A DNA stretch of 6,723 nt from Porphyromonadaceae bacterium UBA7042 (GCA_002494015.1 DLAR01000097.1:1-6723); one strand, 5' to 3'; counted from the first letter of the stretch, positions 1 through 6,525 are shown. Notes: generated from the letters alone by a model not told the origin. Numbers and translations: made by a program.

Positions 1-154
1 AATGACGAGGTAACGAAAGAGGCGACCATGAGGATAAGGTAACTTCAATTAGATATTAATTTCAAAATTTAACCATGAGGCTGTCACTGACAAATGCTTT
101 GTCGCACCCGTTTTCACATTTGTTTTTAAACAACCTCTTAATAAACCACAGATA

Positions 155-1033
155 ATGATTCAGATTAGACAATACTTTTTAGCATTATTATTGATTACAT
201 CGACCTTATGCGCAAAGGCTGATTGCCTTTGGATAATAGGCGAAGCAACCCCCTATGGGTGGGATACTGATAAAGCGACAGCACTTCTGTCAGCCGCAGA
301 CAGCCATGAATATTCCGGCACAATCTATCTTAAAGCCGGTCAGGATTTCAAATTCATGACAGTACCCGACTGGGGAAATGAAGAATACGGTGCGGCTCCC
401 GGTGCAAGCCTTGTTAACGGAGAGATAACTCTTTCAAAAGGAACCGATGACAGCGGTTACGGCAAATTGCAGGTTGCCGAGAATGGTAATTATGACATTA
501 CGGTAAACACTGACGCCATGACCGCAAAAATTGTAAAGTCGGAATATCAGGACACCGAAATTACGATATGTTCGCTGTTCCTTGTAGGCAGCGCGACTTC
601 CGGCGGCTGGGATGTGATGAACGGAACTCCTCTCTACCAGAACGCTGAAACCCCATATAAATTTAAAGCTGAAAATGTCACTCTTGATGCCGGTACTTTT
701 AAAATCGCGATAGCCTTAAAAGGCGCATGTTCATGGAATCCGGAATACTGGTATTTTCGTGATGCTACAGCCGAAAATAAAATTGTAAAAGCTCAAGAAG
801 GAGATATCCAGTGGAATATTGCGGAAAATGGCACATATACCGTTGCCGTTAACGTGATTGATAATTCTATCTCGATAACCCCGAGCGTTACTTCCTCTAT
901 TTCATCGGTCATTAGTGACAACAACGAAACTCCGGAATATTATACCTTGACAGGAATCAGAGTAAATATTCCCAAAACAGGCGTTTATATTTGCAAAAAG
1001 GGTAAAACGACAAAGAAAATCATCCTAAAATAA
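155..1033 (+). CDS. SusE/SusF-like secreted protein with two tandem domains and a C-terminal sorting-like tail
   Basis: The 292-residue product has a signal peptide: a short charged start, a hydrophobic stretch at about 7-18, and a likely signal peptidase I site after A22 (AKA|DC). The context of C19 does not fit a lipobox. Two similar domains follow. One is at about 25-128 and begins LWIIGEATPYGWD; the other is at about 141-243 and begins LFLVGSATSGGWD. Each has a later FKF/FKI strand and an NGxY(D/T) turn. This arrangement matches the starch-binding-like domains of SusE/SusF outer-surface proteins. Residues 261-292 contain YYTLTGIRV, a PKTGVYI turn and a Lys-rich end, a tail common in Bacteroidales exported proteins that resembles type IX sorting tails. 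Glycan binding is an inference, and no ligand can be named. No susC or susD gene is adjacent within the window. The ATG has no clear Shine-Dalgarno, which is usual for the phylum. The next open signal downstream is a terminator at 1258-1290. Confidence 0.85.
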   Translation: MIQIRQYFLALLLITSTLCAKADCLWIIGEATPYGWDTDKATALLSAADSHEYSGTIYLKAGQDFKFMTVPDWGNEEYGAAPGASLVNGEITLSKGTDDSGYGKLQVAENGNYDITVNTDAMTAKIVKSEYQDTEITICSLFLVGSATSGGWDVMNGTPLYQNAETPYKFKAENVTLDAGTFKIAIALKGACSWNPEYWYFRDATAENKIVKAQEGDIQWNIAENGTYTVAVNVIDNSISITPSVTSSISSVISDNNETPEYYTLTGIRVNIPKTGVYICKKGKTTKKIILK

Positions 1034-1050
1034 CAAGTAAGTGTTCATAA

Positions 1051-1218
1051 TAAGTGAGTGTCAGAAATTATTTTAAAGTATTGCAATGAGTGATATGTAG
1101 AATGATTTTGTACTTGCGAAGAAGGCGCATAGCCGTAGCTCTGTAACTAATGAGCAAGACTGAAAGCACCTTCACTGCGCTCGCTTGAATCTATTAAATA
1201 ATTTCTGACACTCACTTA
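1051..1218. mobile_element. MITE-like palindromic element with 23-bp perfect terminal inverted repeats
   Basis: The arms at 1051-1073 and 1196-1218 are exact reverse complements over 23 bp (outer end TAAGTGAGTGTCAG) and enclose 122 bp. The interior has no plausible gene. It can fold further: GCTC at 1138-1141 pairs with GAGC at 1152-1155, and GAAGG at 1121-1125 pairs with CCTTC at 1169-1173, so a single strand could form a branched hairpin. The element lies between the SusE/F-like gene and its terminator, so it would be transcribed in that mRNA's 3' untranslated region. Size, perfect ends and lack of coding content suit a non-autonomous miniature transposon or REP-like repeat. No clear target-site duplication is visible, and the parent transposase cannot be identified from this window. 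A large structured 3' UTR is the alternative. Confidence 0.6.
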
Positions 1219-1257
1219 GCAGTAAATTTTAAGGTAAAAAAAGATTAGTTTTATATG

Positions 1258-1290
1258 AGGAGTTCTTGTAACAGAGAACTCCTTTTTTAT
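1258..1290 (+). terminator. Intrinsic terminator downstream of the SusE/F-like gene
   Basis: AGGAGTTCT (1258-1266) and AGAACTCCT (1275-1283) form a 9-bp stem around an 8-nt loop. T1283, the last stem base, starts a six-T run that ends at 1288. The T run is on the plus strand, so it should end the transcript from 155-1033 after reading through the inverted-repeat element. The opposite strand lacks an equivalent U tract. From 1291 to 1390 I see nothing else that I can support. Confidence 0.85.
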
Positions 1291-1390
1291 ACCCGTCTTT
1301 TAAACGCGCTCCAAAAATTCATTATGTCCGGCACAAATATTCAATGAAAAAGATGATGATTTTTAGTAACTTGTGGATGAATAGTTTGAT

Positions 1391-1533
1391 TCAGTCTGCA
1401 ATACCCGAAACTGTATTTCCCTCTGACTCCATGTCTTTGCGGCTTTTGCTCATGGTTACGAGGAATACTCCGGCAAATATCAAAAGTATTGCAAGTGCTT
1501 TTGTTATGCCAAATGTATCCATACCCCATAATA
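1391..1533 (-). pseudogene. 3' remnant of an EamA/DMT-family membrane transporter gene
   Basis: The minus-strand frame ending at the TGA at 1391-1393 encodes about 47 residues running from WGMDTFGITKA through LAILLIFAGVFLVTMSKSR to a short polar tail. This is the last transmembrane helix (ALAILLIFAGVFLV) and the basic cytosolic end (SKSRKD) of a drug/metabolite transporter of the EamA type. Such proteins usually have about 300 residues and ten helices, so at least nine helices are missing. The homologous sequence stops where a 48-bp palindrome begins at 1534. Beyond that, only 38 bp separate the palindrome from the nadC stop, so the 5' part is gone rather than merely interrupted. A reading frame does continue through the palindrome from a TTG codon, but that portion only encodes the repeat. 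The family assignment comes from one helix and its flank, so it is likely rather than certain. Confidence 0.6.
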
Positions 1534-1581
1534 TGAACTGCACCCCAAAAGTTAGACATAAAACTTTTGGGGTGCAGTTCA
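1534..1581. repeat. 48-bp palindrome resembling two abutted IS3-family ends, flanked by ATA
   Basis: TGAACTGCACCCCAAAAGTT (1534-1553) and its exact reverse complement (1562-1581) are separated by the 8 nt AGACATAA. The left arm plus its continuation AGACA resembles, from memory, the terminal repeats of IS3-family elements of the IS150 type. The trinucleotide ATA lies immediately outside both ends (1531-1533 and 1582-1584), matching the 3-bp target duplications of that family. The simplest reading is an element reduced by internal deletion to its two ends. It coincides with the break in the transporter remnant. It also lies about 40 bp past the nadC stop, so its long stem might weaken readthrough of the nadC transcript, although no U tract follows. 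Confidence 0.6.
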
Positions 1582-1619
1582 ATACGACACAGCCTCTGCG
1601 TTATTATGCAATCAGCTCG

Positions 1620-2465
1620 TCAGCAAGCCTTGAAACTCATGTCAAGTCCCTTGACCGAATGAGTCAGCGCGCCGACCGATATAAAGTCGACACCGGCCTC
1701 GCCATAAGCACGAAGCGTTTCAAGGGTGATGCCGCCCGACGATTCAACCTCCACGCGCCCGTTGATAAGCTGTACGGCCTCGCGGGTGCGCTCCGGTGTA
1801 AAGTTGTCAAGCATTATACGGTCCACCCCGGCAGCAAGAGCCTCGTTGATTTCGTCGGTATTTCTGACCTCGACCTCAATCTTCAAGTCCTTGCCTTTCT
1901 CGGCGAGATATTTTTTTGCCGCGTTGACTGCCTGAGTGATGCCACCGGCAAAATCGACATGGTTGTCCTTGATGAGAATCATGTCAAAAAGGCCGATGCG
2001 GTGGTTCATGCCCCCGCCGATGCGCACAGCCTCCTTTTCGAGCATACGCATTCCCGGGGTAGTCTTGCGGGTGTCGAGTACTTTAGTCTTCAACCCGTCG
2101 AGACGGCTCTGATATTTGGCTGTCATGGTGGCGATGCCGCTCATGCGCTGCATGATGTTGAGCATCGTGCGCTCGGTCTGTAGCAACGAGCGCACACTAC
2201 CCTCGACGACAAACGCGATGTCTCCCGGTCTTACATGCGCACCGTCCTCGATAAAGACGGTCATTTTCAGCTCGGGGTCAAATTTCTCAAACACCATGCG
2301 GGCAATGTCGACACCGGCCAGAATGCCTTCCTCTTTCACTATGAGCTGCTGGCGGCCTCGTTCCCCGGCGGGGATAGTGCTGAGCGTGGTGTGGTCACCG
2401 TCGCCCACGTCCTCGGCAAAGGCGAGGGTCAACAGGTCGTCAATAAGTTCTTCCTTGGTTTTCAT
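1620..2465 (-). CDS. nadC: Nicotinate-nucleotide pyrophosphorylase (carboxylating), quinolinate phosphoribosyltransferase
   Basis: This cytosolic enzyme makes nicotinate mononucleotide, CO2 and pyrophosphate from quinolinate and PRPP, the entry to the NAD branch of de novo synthesis. At 281 residues it has the normal family length. Family motifs appear in order: GDGDHTT at 21-27, ERTMLN at 98-103, DTRKTTPG at 131-138 with the substrate-binding Arg and Lys, GGGMNHR at 150-156, KDNH at 166-169, EVEV at 197-200, MLDN at 218-221 and SSGGI at 242-246. All expected active-site positions look intact. The ATG follows the rlmD stop codon by 6 nt, and an AAGG lies just upstream, overlapping that stop codon, so the two genes are very likely co-transcribed and perhaps translationally coupled. 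No nadA or nadB is visible in the window. Confidence 0.97.
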   Translation of the reverse strand: MKTKEELIDDLLTLAFAEDVGDGDHTTLSTIPAGERGRQQLIVKEEGILAGVDIARMVFEKFDPELKMTVFIEDGAHVRPGDIAFVVEGSVRSLLQTERTMLNIMQRMSGIATMTAKYQSRLDGLKTKVLDTRKTTPGMRMLEKEAVRIGGGMNHRIGLFDMILIKDNHVDFAGGITQAVNAAKKYLAEKGKDLKIEVEVRNTDEINEALAAGVDRIMLDNFTPERTREAVQLINGRVEVESSGGITLETLRAYGEAGVDFISVGALTHSVKGLDMSFKAC

Positions 2466-2471
2466 ATATCC

Positions 2472-3881
2472 TTATCTTAAAGTTAATTTCACTACATTCT
2501 CGACATGGGCCGTGTGGGGGAACATGTCGACCGGCTGAATCGCCTCTACCTTGTACATCGGGTCGAGCAGCGCAAGATCGCGGGCCTGAGTGGCGGGGTT
2601 GCAGCTGACATACACGATGCGGCGGGGCGATGCCTCCATGATGACTTTCACGACATCCTCGTGCATTCCGGCGCGCGGCGGGTCGACAATCATCACGTCG
2701 GGACGGCCATGACCGGCGATAAAGTCGGCAGTCAGCACCTTTTTCATGTCACCGGCATAAAATTCAGTGTTGTCAAGGCCGTTGATCGAAGCATTGACCT
2801 TGGCATCCTCGATTGCCTCGGGGACATACTCGATACCCACCACATGGCGACAGTCGCGGGCCACGAAACAGGCTATCGTGCCGGTGCCGGTGTAGAGGTC
2901 ATAGACAAGCTCGTCGCCGGTCAGACCGGCAAAGTCGCGCGCCACGCTGTAAAGGTGGTAAGCCTGACGCGAATTAGTCTGATAGAACGACTTGGGGCCG
3001 ACGCGGAATTTCAATCCCTCCATCTCTTCCTCGATATAAGGCTTGCCCGAGTAAACAATAACCTCCTGATCGCCGATGGTGTCGTTGACCTTGGTGTTGA
3101 CGACATAGAGCAACGAGGTGATTTCGGGGAACTCGGCGGCAACGGCACTCAGCAGGGTCTCTATTTTCTCGCGGTCATCCTCGCCGAATACCATGACGGC
3201 CATTATCTGCCCTGTCGAGGCAATGCGTATCATCAGCGTGCGCAGAAATCCGCACTGGTTGCGCAAGTCGTAGAAAGTATAACCGTGCTCCTTGCCGAAT
3301 TGCTTTATAAACAGCCTTAAACGGTTGCCGAAATCATCCTGAAGATGGCAGCGGTTGATGTCGAGCACCTTGTCAAACGCTCCCGAGATGTGGAATCCTG
3401 CCGCGTCGCGGTCGGGGAATTCCTCGCCGCTGCGCAACTGGTCAAATGTGAGCCACTTCTTGTTGGAAAACGTATATTCCATCTTGTTGCGGTACTCATA
3501 TATGTTTTCCGACCCGAGGATGGGTGTGATTTCAGGAATTTCAACCTTGGCGATACGCTCCATCGCGTCCTTCACCTGACGCTGCTTACAATCGAGCTGA
3601 AAGCTGTAAGGGAGATGCTGCCAGCGGCATCCGCCACACAGCGTGAAATGCTCGCAGCGCGGCTCGACGCGGATTTCCGACGGCCTCACAAGCCGCTCGA
3701 TATGCCCCTCGGCATAGCTGCGCTTGCGTCGGTCAATCTTGACATCGGCCACGTCGCCGGGCGCGCCAAACGGAACAAAGACCACAAAGTCGTTGACGCG
3801 GGCCAGTGAGTTGCCCTCGGCTGCCACATCGATTATCTCCACATTTTCAAGCAACGGGAGTTCTTTCTTTTTTCGACTCAT
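2472..3881 (-). CDS. rlmD: 23S rRNA (uracil-C5) methyltransferase, RlmD/RumA type
   Basis: The 469-residue product is a SAM-dependent RNA m5U methyltransferase of the TrmA/RumA family. It probably acts on 23S rRNA at the position equivalent to U1939. An N-terminal TRAM-like RNA-binding domain spans about 1-64. Cysteines C76, C82 and C85 (CEHFTLCGGC) together with C178 are placed as the [4Fe-4S] ligands of RumA. The methyltransferase core contains FYQTN (299-303), the SAM-binding loop DLYTGTGT (328-335), DPPR (400-403) and the catalytic cysteine C427 in SCNPAT. The end contains VDMFPHTAHVENV, a standard family terminus. The enzyme appears intact. The exact target uracil cannot be told from sequence, and a related paralogue such as RlmC specificity is possible. 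It is the first gene of a tight operon with nadC. Its start lies in an A/T-rich leader without a clear Shine-Dalgarno. Confidence 0.93.
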   Translation of the reverse strand: MSRKKKELPLLENVEIIDVAAEGNSLARVNDFVVFVPFGAPGDVADVKIDRRKRSYAEGHIERLVRPSEIRVEPRCEHFTLCGGCRWQHLPYSFQLDCKQRQVKDAMERIAKVEIPEITPILGSENIYEYRNKMEYTFSNKKWLTFDQLRSGEEFPDRDAAGFHISGAFDKVLDINRCHLQDDFGNRLRLFIKQFGKEHGYTFYDLRNQCGFLRTLMIRIASTGQIMAVMVFGEDDREKIETLLSAVAAEFPEITSLLYVVNTKVNDTIGDQEVIVYSGKPYIEEEMEGLKFRVGPKSFYQTNSRQAYHLYSVARDFAGLTGDELVYDLYTGTGTIACFVARDCRHVVGIEYVPEAIEDAKVNASINGLDNTEFYAGDMKKVLTADFIAGHGRPDVMIVDPPRAGMHEDVVKVIMEASPRRIVYVSCNPATQARDLALLDPMYKVEAIQPVDMFPHTAHVENVVKLTLR

Positions 3882-3899
3882 ATTTTATTATTTTATTGT

Positions 3900-3939
3900 A
3901 AAAAGCGAAGATAAAACTTTAACAGATACCATTATCTTC
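3900..3939 (-). terminator. Weak candidate terminator after the YccF gene
   Basis: Read on the minus strand, GAAGATAA (3939-3932) can pair with TTATCTTC (3914-3907) around a 17-nt loop, followed by GC and five T. The stem is A/T-rich and the loop is large, so efficiency would be poor. It falls in the 69-bp gap between the YccF stop and the rlmD start, where a terminator or a promoter for rlmD would be expected. Confidence 0.3.
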
Positions 3940-3950
3940 ACCTTTCACCT

Positions 3951-4319
3951 CTAAATTACGTTTTTACCAAACGGCGTGAACGCCAGTCCGGCAAGTTTGA
4001 AATGCTGCACACCGAAAGGTATGCCGATAATCGTGATGCAGAACAGCAAACCCAGTCCGATGTGGGTCAATGCGATGGGTATGCCTCCGACAAACCACCA
4101 GATGACATTCATCAGCAGACTGATACAGCCGCCCGACGAAGTGGTGTCAACAACGGTCGACCCAAACGGGGTCAAGGCAAGCACCGCGAGTTTGAGCGTC
4201 TGCAATCCGAAAGGGATACCGATGATAGTCACCATCATCAGAAGACTCGACACGACATATTCGAGGGCGATGACCCACCCGCCGAATACAATCCATATCA
4301 GGTTAAGGAGAAAATTCAT
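3951..4319 (-). CDS. yccF: YccF-domain inner-membrane protein with duplicated motif
   Basis: This small hydrophobic protein of 122 residues is built from two copies of the YccF (DUF307) unit. Copy one (6-53) and copy two (71-118) are offset by exactly 65 residues. They share N(L/V)IW near the start, TIIGIPFG at 31-38 and 96-103, and TPFG at 50-53 and 115-118. Each copy carries two hydrophobic segments, so about four membrane helices are likely. The internal duplication is normal for the family, whose biochemical role is unknown. Start and stop look complete, though no strong Shine-Dalgarno precedes the ATG. It lies 69 bp upstream of rlmD on the same strand and may be co-transcribed with it, but a functional link is not evident. 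Confidence 0.92.
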   Translation of the reverse strand: MNFLLNLIWIVFGGWVIALEYVVSSLLMMVTIIGIPFGLQTLKLAVLALTPFGSTVVDTTSSGGCISLLMNVIWWFVGGIPIALTHIGLGLLFCITIIGIPFGVQHFKLAGLAFTPFGKNVI

Positions 4320-4361
4320 TTTTCAGTCAGTTTTTAATGATTGATTATTGCATCGCACCGG

Positions 4362-4434
4362 CGACACTGTGTGGGGAAACATGCTCCCCGGCGGGGTCAC
4401 CCGGACAGGAGTCATCCCGAGCCTTACAGCGTCG
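4362..4434. other. GC-rich intergenic region with nested, mutually exclusive hairpins
   Basis: CGACACTGT (4362-4370) pairs with ACAGCGTCG (4426-4434) except for one A/C mismatch, enclosing about 55 nt. Inside it, GGGGA (4373-4377) can pair with TCCCC (4385-4389). Alternatively, CCCC (4386-4389) can pair with GGGG (4393-4396), and the two pairings exclude each other. A separate small hairpin, CGGTC/GACCG, lies nearby at about 4450-4468. The region sits between the YccF start and the rpsP terminator and is much richer in G and C than the A/T-rich spacers elsewhere in the window. It matches no riboswitch or RNA class that I recognise. It could be a small RNA, a leader element for the YccF gene (minus strand), or decayed coding sequence. 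Reading frames here do not resemble any known protein. Confidence 0.3.
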
Positions 4435-4490
4435 GAAATGTTATTCTACGGTCACGGCCATAGACCGACGGCTGCATCCGCCGCTCCATC

Positions 4491-4538
4491 AAAAAAATTC
4501 CGGCTACAATCCACACTGCTGCGGACTATAACCGGAAT
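4491..4538 (-). terminator. Strong intrinsic terminator of rpsP
   Basis: On the minus strand, positions 4538-4520 pair with 4515-4497 over 19 consecutive base pairs, including a few G-U pairs, closed by the 4-nt loop GCAG. Six T follow at 4496-4491. This is an unusually long stem for an intrinsic terminator and should end the rpsP transcript about 50-95 nt past the stop codon. On the plus strand the stem is followed by AGATTTTT, so weak bidirectional activity is possible. Confidence 0.9.
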
Positions 4539-4587
4539 AGATTTTTCATCTCGCTGTGGAGAATGGTTGTTGACGTGTCTCGCGGAC

Positions 4588-5127
4588 TTATTCAGCAGCG
4601 GGAGCTTCTTCGGCGGGAGCTTCTTCAGCAGCAGCGGCAGCTTCAGCCTCGGCAGCGGCAGCTGCGAGTTCAGCTTTCTTCTTTGCTACTTCTTCGGCTT
4701 TAGCCTTGTTCTTAGCTACTTCAGCCTCCATGCGGGCCTTAGCGTCGAGCTCGCTCTTGGTTGCCATCGAGGCACGGAGCTTGTCAACTGCCTGTTGCTT
4801 GCCGGCTTTCCAAGCGTCGAAACGGCGCTGGGCCTCGGCTTCGTCAAATGCGCCTTTCTTCACACCACCCTGAAGGTGCTTCATCAGAAGTACACCCTCG
4901 TTGGAGAGGATTGTGCGCACGGTGTCAGTGGGCTGAGCACCTACATTTACCCAATACAAAGCACGCTCGAAGTTGAGTGTTACTGTAGCAGGATTAGTGT
5001 TCGGATTATAAGAACCTATCCTTTCAATAAATCTACCATCTCGTGGTGCCCTGCTATCGGCGATAACAATAGGATAGAACGCATAGTTCTTGCGACCATG
5101 GCGTTGCAGTCTAATTTTAGTTGCCAT
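4588..5127 (-). CDS. rpsP: Small-subunit ribosomal protein S16 with long Ala/Glu/Lys-rich C-terminal extension
   Basis: Residues 1-84 are a complete S16 domain, with KIRLQRHGRK at 4-13, IADSRAPRDGRFIERIG across 22-38, and the SYNP that follows. S16 binds 16S rRNA during assembly of the 30S subunit. Residues from about 88 to 179 form an extension absent from the roughly 80-residue S16 of Escherichia coli. This extension is charged and predicted helical or coiled-coil, then ends in Ala/Glu runs and the repeat EEAPAEEAPA. Tails of this kind are usual in Bacteroidetes S16. The end is coded by a 15-bp tandem repeat, with identical 14-mers at 4598-4611 and 4613-4626, a place where length variation between strains is likely. 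The gene has its own promoter at 5174-5204 and a strong terminator at 4491-4538, so it is probably transcribed alone, without the rimM/trmD neighbours seen in other phyla. Confidence 0.97.
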   Translation of the reverse strand: MATKIRLQRHGRKNYAFYPIVIADSRAPRDGRFIERIGSYNPNTNPATVTLNFERALYWVNVGAQPTDTVRTILSNEGVLLMKHLQGGVKKGAFDEAEAQRRFDAWKAGKQQAVDKLRASMATKSELDAKARMEAEVAKNKAKAEEVAKKKAELAAAAAEAEAAAAAEEAPAEEAPAAE

Positions 5128-5173
5128 TAAAAATTAAAGTTTGTTTTGTATTGTGGTTGTTGAATAACGGACG

Positions 5174-5204
5174 CAAAGTTACCAATTTTATTTAACACCG
5201 CCAA
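5174..5204 (-). promoter_or_regulatory. Bacteroidetes-type promoter for rpsP
   Basis: On the minus strand the -7 box TAACTTTG (5181-5174) fits TAnnTTTG perfectly. TTGG (5204-5201) lies 19 nt upstream, close to the -33 TTTG/TTG consensus. Transcription should begin a few bases past 5174, leaving a leader of about 40 nt before the rpsP ATG. The leader is A/T-rich and has no clear Shine-Dalgarno. Confidence 0.75.
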
Positions 5205-5250
5205 GCCTGCCACCCTTTTATCCTGCCAATTAACACTTGTTAACCTCGGT

Positions 5251-6525
5251 TCAGTCGAGAAGGTAGGCAAAATGCTTGTAGGCGAGGTCTTGCAGCGTGA
5301 TTTCTCCGTCATCGAGACGCTTGGCATCGGTCATGCTCATGCGGTCGCGCAACGGCGTGGCATCTTTATACTCGGCAGTGATAAACCTGTCGGAACCGTG
5401 TGTCTCGATTTGGATGTTGCTGAACGGCGACTCATCGACGGCATGGGCGGTGTAATTGATTGAGTAAGGGATGTCGCGCACCCTCCCGGGAGTTGGAATC
5501 AGGATCCCCTGTCTGACAAGGGCCTCAATGTCACGCAGCGCAGTGTCCCGTGACACTCCGGCTATTTTTTCCCAGTTTTTTGCAGTCAGTTTCGCATCGT
5601 AACCGTCGAGATACCGGTTGAGAACAATGCGCTGACGCTCGGTAATTGTCGCCTGAGAATGAGCGTTCCAGAAAGCGGCTTTTCGCAGAACGAGCAACAG
5701 CATGGCATCCGAATCATCGACGGCGGCTATTATTGCGTTGAAATACCATTCAAGCCACTCGGTAATGTCGCCGTTGCCTCGCTGGGTGCGTTCCAGAACC
5801 TTGTAATAATGGTTCTTGTCTTTGAGAATCTGTCGGCTAAGGCTGTAAAAGTGCATCCCGTCACCGTCAAGCGCGGCCATCACCATGTCGGATATAGCGC
5901 GGCCTATGCGCCCGTTGCCGTCATCAAAGGGGTGTATGCTGACAAACCAAAGATGGGCAATCGCCGATTTCAGAACTCCCGCCTTGTTCCCGGGATTGTT
6001 CATCCACTCTATAAACCGGCTCATTTCAACGGGAACACGGTCAGGCGACGGGGCGCGGTAATGAATCCTCTCGCGGCCAAACATTCCGGACACCACCGAC
6101 ATTTCAGCAGTTCGATAGGCTCCGATTGTCATATCGGTCTTATTGGGAAACAGCGCGTGATGCCAACCGAAAAGCCGCTCCTCGTCAAGCGGTTTTCTGT
6201 GATTGTGGGTCGCGTCGAGCATCATTTCGACAATGCCGTCAACATAATGCGTCGGTTCCTTGCTCTTAGGCAACGTCACGCCAAACTTGCGGGCCACGGA
6301 ACTGCGCACCTCGTCGGTATCGAGACGCACACCCTCGATTTCCGACGATGCCACCACATCGTTGGTAACAGCCTCGACAGTGGCTGCCAACTGACTGTCA
6401 AAACCTATCGCGGCCATTCGCCCGGCAAGATAACCGAGCCGGTGAATGGCCTGAAGTTGGAGCGCGTTGATGGTCTCGTTGTCCCATCGGAACTCCGTCC
6501 AGTGGTCGGATTCGTGTATAAACAT
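5251..6525 (-). CDS. Fic-family AMP-transferase with N-terminal DUF4172, winged-helix domain and C-terminal extension
   Basis: The 424-residue product is a Fic/DOC enzyme, expected to transfer AMP from ATP to a hydroxyl side chain of a target protein. The N-terminus (about 4-80, beginning IHESDHWTEFRWD) matches DUF4172. It contains SSEIEG at 60-65, which fits the inhibitory (S/T)xxxE(G/N) helix, with E64 as the ATP-blocking Glu. The catalytic motif HPFDDGNGRIGR is complete at 198-209, with H198 as the catalytic base. Residues 296-345 look like a winged helix-turn-helix (NWEKIAGVSRDTALRDIEAL), suggesting DNA binding. From about 346 to 424 is an extension that I do not recognise. The enzyme looks active and self-inhibited. 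No antitoxin gene is adjacent, which fits an intramolecular inhibitor rather than a toxin-antitoxin pair. The target is unknown. A near-consensus promoter and a long palindrome precede it, and no clear terminator separates it from rpsP. Confidence 0.95.
   Translation of the reverse strand: MFIHESDHWTEFRWDNETINALQLQAIHRLGYLAGRMAAIGFDSQLAATVEAVTNDVVASSEIEGVRLDTDEVRSSVARKFGVTLPKSKEPTHYVDGIVEMMLDATHNHRKPLDEERLFGWHHALFPNKTDMTIGAYRTAEMSVVSGMFGRERIHYRAPSPDRVPVEMSRFIEWMNNPGNKAGVLKSAIAHLWFVSIHPFDDGNGRIGRAISDMVMAALDGDGMHFYSLSRQILKDKNHYYKVLERTQRGNGDITEWLEWYFNAIIAAVDDSDAMLLLVLRKAAFWNAHSQATITERQRIVLNRYLDGYDAKLTAKNWEKIAGVSRDTALRDIEALVRQGILIPTPGRVRDIPYSINYTAHAVDESPFSNIQIETHGSDRFITAEYKDATPLRDRMSMTDAKRLDDGEITLQDLAYKHFAYLLD

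Noticed and set aside
1..42. Possible end of an upstream plus-strand gene: 13 codons open from the window edge to a TAA at 40-42.
   Set aside because: It is too short to judge. A minus-strand start at 29 (ATG) running off the left edge is equally possible, and neither resembles a known protein.
88..102. Small hairpin GACAAA-TGC-TTTGTC upstream of the SusE/F-like gene.
   Set aside because: There is no T tract and no promoter boxes with correct spacing around it. A 6-bp stem of this kind is common by chance in A/T-rich spacers.
1344..2183. Long plus-strand open frame of 279 codons.
   Set aside because: It runs antisense to nadC and through the IS-like palindrome. Its product resembles no family, while nadC on the other strand carries every expected motif.
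2505..3320. Plus-strand open frame of 271 codons.
   Set aside because: It is antisense to rlmD, which is intact with all catalytic and Fe-S residues, so this is a compositional shadow.
4348..5130. Plus-strand open frame of 260 codons spanning the yccF-rpsP spacer and rpsP.
   Set aside because: It crosses the rpsP terminator and is antisense to all of rpsP. The Ser/Phe-rich product is what the reverse of an Ala/Glu/Lys tail gives.
5230..5243. Palindrome TTAACACTTGTTAA between the Fic stop and the rpsP promoter.
   Set aside because: It is short, A/T-rich and upstream of the -33 box without a T tract, so neither a terminator nor an operator can be supported.
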